Shown here in pieces: positions 41,656-48,890 of a DNA stretch of 54,768 nucleotides (positions are counted from its first letter, which is position 1; each line of letters begins with the position of its first letter). The notes beneath the pieces are model-generated. The model was not told the DNA's origin. It did not search any database and worked only from the letters and a program-made list of their open reading frames with translations. The DNA is from an uncultured Lachnospiraceae bacterium (lineage in GTDB: Bacteria > Bacillota > Clostridia > Lachnospirales > Lachnospiraceae). The position numbers and the translations under genes were made by a program. The DNA lies in contig CAJUFQ010000025.1 of NCBI GenBank assembly GCA_910585625.1, positions 1 to 54,768 on the forward strand, read 5' to 3'.

Positions 41656-43166
41656 GAGATGAATTAAGGGAGCATAAAAGCTCGTGCAGAGGGAAAATTG
41701 AGCTATTCCATCCAGCAAACCTGCAGAGGAAGATTGATAGTTACGGCTACAGTTTCTCAATGGGGAAATACGGCGTATTCCTATTGGTCGCGGTGGCGGG
41801 AGCAGCAGGGTGCGGGATGCTGTTTGGGCTTCATTGGTATCTGATATTACCTGTGGCTGTCGCCTGTGCGGCAACACTCCCGTTTCTTATCTTGGATGGG
41901 TATAAGCAGATGTATGAGCATAAGCAGTTCCTGGACGTGTCGGATTATATGGAGCAGATGATGTATTCCTTCCGGCTGAATCAGAAGATACTTCTGTCCT
42001 TAAAGGATACCTGCACGCTGTTTAGCGAGGGCAGGATGCATGATGTAATAGGAGAGGCAATCCGCTATATTGAGCGAGGCAGATACCACCATGAACTGTA
42101 CAAAGAAGCTTTGGAAATTATAGAGCGCGCGTATCCGGCCAAACGCCTCTGTTCCATACATGAATATTTACGGACAGTGGAGAGCAATGGCGGATCGTGC
42201 GGCGAAGGCATTGATCTGTTGCTGCAGGATAAGGCGGTTTGGGCCGATAATGTGATGCTGCTGCAAGAGGACAAAAAAGCAGCCCGCATGCGTGCCGTCT
42301 TCTCGCTGGCTGTGACGATGTTGCTTGCCGTGATTTTCCATATGGTGTACCGTTCGATGCCCAGCCAGTATACGATTGTCGGGCATCCGGTCACCCAGGC
42401 TGTGACAGCCTTGTACCTCCTTGCGAATATCGCAATCTTCCGTAAGGTGAACGGGCAGATTGCAAAAAGCTGGATTGTACCGGAGGACATGGAGGAGGAA
42501 AAAATCGCAAGATATTTTCAGATGGTGAGAAACTATGATGAGAAGAAAGAGGCAAAAAAGAGTTTTGTTTTTGCAGGGATTTCTGGAGGGGGAGCGTTCC
42601 TGGTATTCCTGCTTGGGCGTCCGCTGGGAGCGTCAGTGCTGGTAATCGTGGGGATTATCCTGCTCAACCAGCATAAGATAGGTTACCGGATCGCATATGA
42701 TAAAGTGGTACGTGAGATTAACCGTGTATTTCCGGGATGGCTGATGGAGATGGCTTTGCTCCTTCAAGGTAACAATGTTCAGGTCTCAATCGAAAAGACC
42801 ATCGAACATTCCCCATCTGTACTGAAAGGCGAGCTGCAGGAGCTTTCTGACAGCCTCAAGAAGACGCCGGACGCGCTTGAGCCATATCTTAATTTCCTTG
42901 GGATGTTCGAACTGTCAGCCATTCTTTCTTCAATGAAGATGCTCTATGCCATATCGGAGTCGGGAAATGGGGATGCGCAGTCACAAATCCGTATTCTCGT
43001 GCAGCGTAATAGTAAGATGATGGACAAGGCAGAAAAATTGTCCAATGAAAGGAGCCTTGCCGGAATTAATGGGATTTTCTATTTGCCTCAGGTAACGGTG
43101 TCCTTCCAGACTATAGTCAATATGGTTGTGTTCATGATGGTATTCCTGGGGCAGATGAAGCTATAG
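41652..43166 (+). CDS. TadB-TadC-like fused inner-membrane platform protein
   Basis: The 504-residue protein has two type II secretion F-like cytoplasmic helical domains (about 70-200 and 345-480) separated by four helices (about 215-237, 248-264, 307-327 and 328-345). A helix pair lies at the start (about 38-78) and one helix at the C-terminus (VNMVVFMMVFLGQ). Classical Tad systems split these into TadB and TadC; here one polypeptide appears to carry both. It would form the membrane platform turned by the CpaF-type ATPase, whose gene it overlaps in ATGA. The duplication is read from hydrophobicity and the two helical repeats, not from a profile search. Confidence 0.75.
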   Translation: MRDELREHKSSCRGKIELFHPANLQRKIDSYGYSFSMGKYGVFLLVAVAGAAGCGMLFGLHWYLILPVAVACAATLPFLILDGYKQMYEHKQFLDVSDYMEQMMYSFRLNQKILLSLKDTCTLFSEGRMHDVIGEAIRYIERGRYHHELYKEALEIIERAYPAKRLCSIHEYLRTVESNGGSCGEGIDLLLQDKAVWADNVMLLQEDKKAARMRAVFSLAVTMLLAVIFHMVYRSMPSQYTIVGHPVTQAVTALYLLANIAIFRKVNGQIAKSWIVPEDMEEEKIARYFQMVRNYDEKKEAKKSFVFAGISGGGAFLVFLLGRPLGASVLVIVGIILLNQHKIGYRIAYDKVVREINRVFPGWLMEMALLLQGNNVQVSIEKTIEHSPSVLKGELQELSDSLKKTPDALEPYLNFLGMFELSAILSSMKMLYAISESGNGDAQSQIRILVQRNSKMMDKAEKLSNERSLAGINGIFYLPQVTVSFQTIVNMVVFMMVFLGQMKL

Positions 43167-43180
43167 GAAGGAGAGGTTTT

Positions 43181-43516
43181 ATGGGACAGATTATGAAGGC
43201 TTACCTTGGCATATTTTTTCTCCTGGTGACAGGGATGGTTGGGATTGGCGTGGTGACAGCCGGCATCCAGTCGGCAAATGCGAGGAATTACCATGCAGAT
43301 GTAATCAGTGAAATCGAGTGCAGCAATTTCAATGACGCAGTGGTAGCCTCGTGTAAACAGCAAGCACAGGAGGCAGGATACCAGCTGGTAGTGAAAACGA
43401 TGGATGTTAATGTGCAGGAACATGCGAAAGTGGCAGAAGTCATCCTGCACTATGAATATGCAATCCCGGTGCTGAATCTGGTGACAGACCATCAGGTCAG
43501 GGGATTTGCCAAATAA
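43181..43516 (+). CDS. pilin-like protein with N-terminal helix, 111 residues
   Basis: Start at 43181 after GGAGAGG. One N-terminal helix (MKAYLGIFFLLVTGMVGIGV) is followed by an extracytoplasmic domain of about 80 residues with two cysteines (EIECSNFNDAVVASCKQQA) that may form a disulfide, then strands ending YEYAIPVLNLVTDHQVRG. Size and topology fit TadE-like or DUF4320-like minor pilins that lie beside Tad ATPases in Clostridia; the family label is a guess. It is 14 bp after the platform gene and begins a run of five small single-helix genes. Confidence 0.65.
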   Translation: MGQIMKAYLGIFFLLVTGMVGIGVVTAGIQSANARNYHADVISEIECSNFNDAVVASCKQQAQEAGYQLVVKTMDVNVQEHAKVAEVILHYEYAIPVLNLVTDHQVRGFAK

Positions 43517-43538
43517 ATGATTTAGGAGGCAGAGAAGC

Positions 43539-43646
43539 ATGAAGCGTGTGATAGAAGAATTTGGCGGAGCTGTCATTTATGTGATTGCAGGTGGGGGAAT
43601 GTTGGGGATTTTTGTTTATCTGCTGGAGGTATTATTGGGTGTATGA
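43539..43646 (+). CDS. micro-pilin-like peptide, 35 residues
   Basis: A complete 36-codon frame with an AGGAGG site about 10 nt upstream encodes MKRVIEEFGG, then a single helix (AVIYVIAGGGMLGIFVYLLE) and VLLGV. EEF before the helix parallels EEY in the 53-residue protein and AEY in the 46-residue protein. It fits between the 111-residue gene (22 bp upstream) and the 46-residue gene (16 bp downstream), and each gene has its own site. It could easily be overlooked by annotation software because of its length. Confidence 0.6.
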   Translation: MKRVIEEFGGAVIYVIAGGGMLGIFVYLLEVLLGV

Positions 43647-43662
43647 CAGGAGGTGTAAGGTG

Positions 43663-43803
43663 ATGAGAGAAGTATTTGCGGAATATGGGAAAGTGATAGC
43701 AGCGACTGTTTCTTCCGTGCTGCTGGTTGGGTTTGCGGCAGCATTTCTGACGACAGGCCAGGTCTTTGAAGCCATTATAATTTTTTCTAAGAGCATTTGC
43801 TAG
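43663..43803 (+). CDS. micro-pilin-like peptide, 46 residues
   Basis: The ATG at 43663 follows AGGAGG and AAGG. The product starts MREVFAEYGKVIAATVSSVL, has one helix of about 25 residues and ends EAIIIFSKSIC, with a C-terminal cysteine. The AEYG motif directly before the helix is that of mature Flp pilins, but no leader precedes it. It is 8 bp upstream of the 154-residue pilin-like gene. Confidence 0.6.
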   Translation: MREVFAEYGKVIAATVSSVLLVGFAAAFLTTGQVFEAIIIFSKSIC

Positions 43804-43811
43804 GAGGCTGA

Positions 43812-44276
43812 ATGAGAAAAGTATTTGAGACAATATCAGATGTGGTTCTCCCGGCAGTCGTGTTCCTTGCAGTCTTGGCAATTCTTTTGGGATCATCCTT
43901 GCTTGGCAGGGTAGGGGCGCGTATGGAAGAGCCGGGAGAGGATTTTTCACAAATGGGAGATTCTTATGCAGTACAAGCATTTAGCGAAAGGAAGCTGCCG
44001 GAAATCCGTTGTATTGGGAAGAAGCTGTGGGATGTCGGGGAAGTCCTTTCCGTCTCCCAGACATTTTCTGGAATTGACACAGAGGGGAATTCCCTGGAAG
44101 TTACGGTTTTGGACATCACAGACCAGGATGGGGTCAGTGTTATCGGCTGTTTCTCTAAAGAAAGCGGGCAGGCAGTATTTGCCAGCAGGGGGGTTTACAC
44201 ATTTCTGCTGGCAGCAGTGGATGGTCAGCGGAAGAGAAGTGTAGGGAGGATTTCTGTGCTTGTGGATGGCAGATAG
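43812..44276 (+). CDS. pilin-like protein with extracellular domain, 154 residues
   Basis: Starts at 43812 after AGGAGG. MRKVFETISDVVLPAVVFLA resembles the start of the micro-pilins (MR-x-VF-x-E/A), then one helix and an extracytoplasmic domain of about 110 residues, including VGEVLSVSQTFSGIDTEGNS and VYTFLLAAVDGQRKRSVGRI, probably an Ig-like beta sandwich with a pair of cysteines (IRC, IGC). I do not recognise a named family. In position and topology it could be a tip or minor subunit of the putative pilus. Confidence 0.6.
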   Translation: MRKVFETISDVVLPAVVFLAVLAILLGSSLLGRVGARMEEPGEDFSQMGDSYAVQAFSERKLPEIRCIGKKLWDVGEVLSVSQTFSGIDTEGNSLEVTVLDITDQDGVSVIGCFSKESGQAVFASRGVYTFLLAAVDGQRKRSVGRISVLVDGR

Positions 44277-44288
44277 GAAGGAGGAATT

Positions 44289-44876
44289 ATGAAACATACG
44301 GTATATGGCATCGCCCTCCTGGCTTTGACGGTTATGGTGGTTGCCGGGGCGATGGTCGTAAGCGGGAAGGACGTCCGGGAAAATGAGACAGATAAGGCAT
44401 TGAACACGGCGGTAGAGCAGACTTTAGAACAGCTGAAAGATTATGGCAGCTATGATATCGGCAATGCACAGGAGTTAATTGCAGACTTCCAGCAAGCGTT
44501 GCTTTTGCACATTTCTTCGGATGCAGATATCGAAGTGAGGATTCTCACCGCGGATAGCGAGAAGGGCGTGCTGGACGTGGAGGTTGTCGCCTCTTACAAG
44601 ACAGTTAATGACCAAAAAAAGAGTGCAGTGTGCAGGAAGACAGTAATTATGGAAGAGTATACGGACAAAAAGCATTATTGTATGATGGAGTTTCGGATGG
44701 ATGGGAGCGTATATGAAAAGTATTCCCTATACCAGGGCAGCGAGGTTATCCTTCCCAGGGAGCCAAAGAAAAATGGGCGTATCTTTCGGGGATGGAAACT
44801 AGCAGGGGAGGCAGGATGGCTGGCTGTTGGCCTGGCTGCCGAGAAGGACATGGTGTTCGAAGCAGTATTTGAATAA
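44289..44876 (+). CDS. single-helix protein with InlB-like C-terminal module, 195 residues
   Basis: Start at 44289 after GGAAGGAGG. A helix at 4-24 (TVYGIALLALTVMVVAGAMV) is followed by a helical and then beta-rich domain with KGVLDVEVVASYKTVNDQKK and one C-terminal segment, YSLYQGSEVILPREPKKNGR, followed by IFRGWKL. The latter is the InlB/Listeria-Bacteroides repeat pattern also found in the 1,269-residue protein next door. This shared module links the pilin-like genes with the giant surface proteins. It is 12 bp downstream of the preceding pilin-like gene and 12 bp upstream of the giant gene. Confidence 0.6.
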   Translation: MKHTVYGIALLALTVMVVAGAMVVSGKDVRENETDKALNTAVEQTLEQLKDYGSYDIGNAQELIADFQQALLLHISSDADIEVRILTADSEKGVLDVEVVASYKTVNDQKKSAVCRKTVIMEEYTDKKHYCMMEFRMDGSVYEKYSLYQGSEVILPREPKKNGRIFRGWKLAGEAGWLAVGLAAEKDMVFEAVFE

Positions 44877-44888
44877 AGGAGGGTTTTG

Positions 44889-47800
44889 ATGAAAACGATT
44901 CTGAGCATATGGTTATCCTTCACTTTACTGACAGCAGGACTGCCCATGCCAGGGCATACTGGGGTAAGCAGCCTGGCGACGGAGCCTGCAGCAAGACAGG
45001 AAGGGCTGATTACGAAGAAACAGACCTCCGTAGGGCGGCAGAAACAGGAAAGGCCCAGAGAGGAAGAAGGGATTGGGGAGGAAGAAGAGCCTAGGGAGGA
45101 AGCGGAAGCCTTCGAAGAGAAGAGAGAAATTACAGAGGAAACGGCTGGAGAAGCTTTAGAGGAGGAGAAGCCTGACGGGGAGGAAGAGCCCGGAGGGAGC
45201 GAAGAAGAGACTGGAAAGGAGGAACAGAAACCGGGTAAGGAGAGAAAAGCGTCCAGAGGTGAAACGGACACAGAGGGCAAAGGCAAGAAAGGGCTTGTAG
45301 GGGGGAGGATGGAACAAGCCGAAAAGGCAGATACACCGGGACAAGAAGCCGAAGAGGCAATGAAAGCCGCCAGCGAACAAAGGCAAGCGTCGCAGATTAT
45401 TGAAATAGACCAGACAGAGGATAAAAAGACTTTGGTGTTTGAAGAAGGTGAGACATTCAATTATCTGGAAAGGACAGGCTACCATCTGGAAGCAGGGCGT
45501 AAGTTTAAATGCAGGCATAAGGCAACGGAAATTAATGCCAGCATAAAGAGCAAAAAGGCGCCGATTCCATTAAACCCAACAGAGAGCCAGCTTCTGAATG
45601 GCGTTGAACTGACAGGGAGGCTGAAAAACAGTAAATTCAAAACCAGCGTGAGGGCGACAGACGCAGGAGGGATAAACAATACGGTGTCGCATTTAAGCCT
45701 GGACGTGGAAGTGGAAGCGCCGGGCAGTGATGGGGGTAATTTGAAGGAAGGGATTTCAGGGCCCTGCGTCTGCCCGGATGGATATGCAGGGTATGCATAT
45801 TTCGAGATACACTATTCCTACTGTCCTAACACAGAGAGGTATTACCGGGTGGCAGGCTCACATATCTGGCTTGGATGCACGAAGGGGGATGACGGAGTCC
45901 CGGAATACCATCCGAATCCGTTTGCGCATGAATTTGGTACATATAGGTATGTGCCTAACAAATATAAGGTTGTATATGTTTCCAATGGCGGAAACGGTAC
46001 AGTTGACGCCCAGAATGCAACATATGACGAAGCGTTGGCCTTAAAAACGGGGAAAAAACTTAGCCGCCCGGGATATACGCTGACTGGATGGAATACGAAA
46101 GCGAATGGAAAAGGAGACGCCTTCAAACCTGGTGAAAAGACGAAAAACATGACGTCTGAGGACGGCGGTGAGGTGAAATTGTATGCACAGTGGAAGCCCA
46201 ATACCCTGACTGTGAATTATGATGCAAATGGGGGAAGCGTGGATAGTGGGAAAGCCAAAGAAGATATTGACTCTTTTACCCATAAATGGAATTATGGGAC
46301 TGAAAGCAAAGAGCCAGAAAATTTTGGGTTTTTTGGGCTCTCCAGAATCGGGTATAAGAAGAAGGACGGCGCTGAGTGGAACAAAAAACCAGATGGATCT
46401 GGGGCGTCGTTTGCGCAGAAGACAGCGTATGCCATGACGCAGTACGCGCCGAAGCTCACAGCGGAGAGCAAGGACATAACTCTGTATGCGCAGTGGGTTC
46501 CTATGGTCTACAAGATTACACTGGACAACTGTCTTACAGACCCGGACAAAGTGGGGACAGAAGGAATCTATAAAAAATATGAGACCGGGATATTCCGGGA
46601 CGACAAATGTAAGCAGAAGCTCACAGCGAAGGAGTCGGTTGTTTTGCCGGAGAAGGATGGGTATAAGTTCAAAGGGTATTATAGCGAAACTGGAACAGAA
46701 ATGATTAATGCTAATGGATGCCTGACAGACGAAGGAGAAAGCCGGGCAGCAGCTGTGGGGAGCGAGACATGGCAAGCAAGGTATGGTTATCTGGTGGGGT
46801 GCGAGGACTACGCGGACATCCCCTGTGACCTTGAGCGGACGGATGGAGATAGTAGGGAAGATCCTGGGGTGAGGATATTTTATGACCACAATGCGAAGTC
46901 AGTGACAGCATGGACAGGCCAGGACAGATGCAGCATTTCGCTTATTGGGCAGCCTGTCGGTACTGAAATCGGAAAGTTCCGCTCTACACTTAGCGCTGGA
47001 TCTTCATTTGGGAATACCGCAAGTTCACAAAGCGCAGAATTTTCTGTCACTGTTCCAGAAGGGGCAGCTTACCGGCTGAGTGTAGTACGGGACGGCAAGT
47101 CATTATGCGACAGGCTGGTCTATTATAAAGACGGGCGTTTCCGAACCCTGGCATTTCTGGGGAGAAAAGAGGCGGAAGAGCTTGTCTCAGGAAGCAGTAT
47201 TGCTGGCAGCGCGTGGAACAAGCAAGGTGCGAAAGACTATGATTTATATCAGTATTATGGTTGTTCTGAAATCAGGCGCGTAAATGAACCTGGAACGGTA
47301 CAGCGGTATTTTCGCTACAAAGATGTGAACATGGCATATAGCGGCAATGGGGCTACCGCAGGCAGGAATACGTTGGAGTACGATGTGTCTTTAGAGGATA
47401 TGTATCAGTTCAGGGAGAATAGATTTTTCAGGGAACAAATTGAAAAGAAATACACAAAGGACAGGATAGAATATGAATGTAAGGTGAGGTACAGTTTCCA
47501 GGGGTGGGAAATGGTTGATAAATCTTTTCAGGAAATGGAACAGAAATTTGCCTTCAGGGTTTATAAAGAGGCGGAAAGTGTCGGTGCAATATCTAATCGT
47601 ACAGCAGAGGATTTCCGAACTTATCAGATAGCCAAGCCAGCAACTGTGACAATGGGGTTAAGTGGGATGAGGTTTTCTGAAATCGACAGAGTAAGAAAAG
47701 GTATTGATGTAGATGGTTTTAGAACTGCTGTAAAGTCACAAAACCACTCAGAAGAATATCTCAACATTGCGGCAAAATGGAATGCTTGCCCTACGATTGT

Positions 47801-48698
47801 GGTGATTCCTGGGAAAAAGCTTGAATTTTATGAAGGGGAAGAAGTTACAAAAGAAAAGCTGGTCAGCTATCTGACGGCACATGACAATGAGGACAATGGC
47901 AAGAGTTATCCAGATATGAACGACAGGCTGCGCATCGTGAAGGTGGCTTATCCAGAGCCAAAGAATCACAGCCAGGAAGCTTATGAGAAAAGTTATAATG
48001 AGGATGTGCCTGCCGGTTTCTGCCTGGACACTTACTATATGAAGTTAGAAAAAGATGAGGAAGTACAGGTGATGGTGACATTTGCGGTGACAGATAGCGC
48101 AGGGAATACGACACAGGAAAAAATTCCAGTCAAAGTAAAGTATAATAATTATCCTGAGATTAGCAGTGAAGAGGTTTTTTATTATTTAAAGGAGGAGGCA
48201 AACCGAGGAGAGATTACAGCTGAATCACTGGTAAGCCGCGCTTTCGCAGAAGATAGAGAAGACGGAGACATTACTAGGAAGCTGGAACTTAAAGAGTTTG
48301 ACGCACAGGCAATTAAACTGCAGACGGAGCCAAAGGCGAAGTATTCTGTCACCTATAAGGTGACAGATGCTTATAAAAAGACCACTTACAAGACCGTGAA
48401 TCTTATAGTATGGGATGAGCAGGCCGCCATAGCACAGATGCCAAAGTGTTATGTCAGGTATATATCAGAGAAATATCTGGATACATTGGAGGAGAACTCC
48501 GTCTGGAGGGAACCAGAGAACTTTGCGTACCTCAAACATATCCTTGGGAACAAAACGCCAATAGAAATTTGGGAATTTACCCATGAAGATGTGCTTGCCG
48601 TTCAGGAGTGGATGACCGAAGGAGGGGAAGGGCATTGGAAGGTTGGAACGCAGGCAAACCAGCAGTTCTTGGCAAAATTTGCCCATTGTAGGAGGTGA
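44889..48698 (+). CDS. giant secreted protein with InlB-type repeats and DUF5011-like Ig domains
   Basis: The ATG at 44889 has AAAGGAGGG upstream. The 1,269-residue protein has a signal peptide (ILSIWLSFTLLTAGLPMPGH), a low-complexity Glu/Lys/Arg-rich stalk (about 50-150), a beta domain, three InlB_B-type repeats (about 355-620; YKVVYVSNGGNGTVDAQNAT and GYTLTGWNTKANGKG, then VKLYAQWKP) and a middle region of unknown fold. Two DUF5011-like Ig domains (about 960-1185) and a C-terminal segment with EFTHEDVLAVQEWMTEGG follow. That last motif I have seen at the ends of other Lachnospiraceae surface proteins of Tad-type loci. No LPXTG motif, so anchoring is unclear. An adhesin at the pilus tip is inference. 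Confidence 0.7.
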   Translation: MKTILSIWLSFTLLTAGLPMPGHTGVSSLATEPAARQEGLITKKQTSVGRQKQERPREEEGIGEEEEPREEAEAFEEKREITEETAGEALEEEKPDGEEEPGGSEEETGKEEQKPGKERKASRGETDTEGKGKKGLVGGRMEQAEKADTPGQEAEEAMKAASEQRQASQIIEIDQTEDKKTLVFEEGETFNYLERTGYHLEAGRKFKCRHKATEINASIKSKKAPIPLNPTESQLLNGVELTGRLKNSKFKTSVRATDAGGINNTVSHLSLDVEVEAPGSDGGNLKEGISGPCVCPDGYAGYAYFEIHYSYCPNTERYYRVAGSHIWLGCTKGDDGVPEYHPNPFAHEFGTYRYVPNKYKVVYVSNGGNGTVDAQNATYDEALALKTGKKLSRPGYTLTGWNTKANGKGDAFKPGEKTKNMTSEDGGEVKLYAQWKPNTLTVNYDANGGSVDSGKAKEDIDSFTHKWNYGTESKEPENFGFFGLSRIGYKKKDGAEWNKKPDGSGASFAQKTAYAMTQYAPKLTAESKDITLYAQWVPMVYKITLDNCLTDPDKVGTEGIYKKYETGIFRDDKCKQKLTAKESVVLPEKDGYKFKGYYSETGTEMINANGCLTDEGESRAAAVGSETWQARYGYLVGCEDYADIPCDLERTDGDSREDPGVRIFYDHNAKSVTAWTGQDRCSISLIGQPVGTEIGKFRSTLSAGSSFGNTASSQSAEFSVTVPEGAAYRLSVVRDGKSLCDRLVYYKDGRFRTLAFLGRKEAEELVSGSSIAGSAWNKQGAKDYDLYQYYGCSEIRRVNEPGTVQRYFRYKDVNMAYSGNGATAGRNTLEYDVSLEDMYQFRENRFFREQIEKKYTKDRIEYECKVRYSFQGWEMVDKSFQEMEQKFAFRVYKEAESVGAISNRTAEDFRTYQIAKPATVTMGLSGMRFSEIDRVRKGIDVDGFRTAVKSQNHSEEYLNIAAKWNACPTIVVIPGKKLEFYEGEEVTKEKLVSYLTAHDNEDNGKSYPDMNDRLRIVKVAYPEPKNHSQEAYEKSYNEDVPAGFCLDTYYMKLEKDEEVQVMVTFAVTDSAGNTTQEKIPVKVKYNNYPEISSEEVFYYLKEEANRGEITAESLVSRAFAEDREDGDITRKLELKEFDAQAIKLQTEPKAKYSVTYKVTDAYKKTTYKTVNLIVWDEQAAIAQMPKCYVRYISEKYLDTLEENSVWREPENFAYLKHILGNKTPIEIWEFTHEDVLAVQEWMTEGGEGHWKVGTQANQQFLAKFAHCRR

Positions 48699-48775
48699 CG
48701 GGGAATAAAGATTTTGCTTTTCCACAGGAATGATGGTATGATGTAAGAAATCAAGAACGAAGGATAGTATATTCT

Positions 48776-48864
48776 CGCAAGCAATGAGCCAAGCTGCCAC
48801 GCTCGCGCGGAAAGATCAAGCTAAGTCATGCCCCGTAGCTTGCTGCGGGGTATTTGGCTTTCTG
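48776..48864. repeat. intergenic repeat, copy 3, with terminator-like hairpin
   Basis: GCAATGAG at 48781-48788, preceded by CTCGCAA, is shared with 7186 and 39811. The remainder differs (GCCACGCTCGCGCGG and a CCCCG/CGGGG hairpin at about 48832-48852 followed by TATTTGG), so this copy is partial or chimeric. It may end the giant gene's transcript before the next gene. Confidence 0.35.
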
Positions 48865-48890
48865 AGGGAAGGAAAGGTAAGGTAAGGGGA

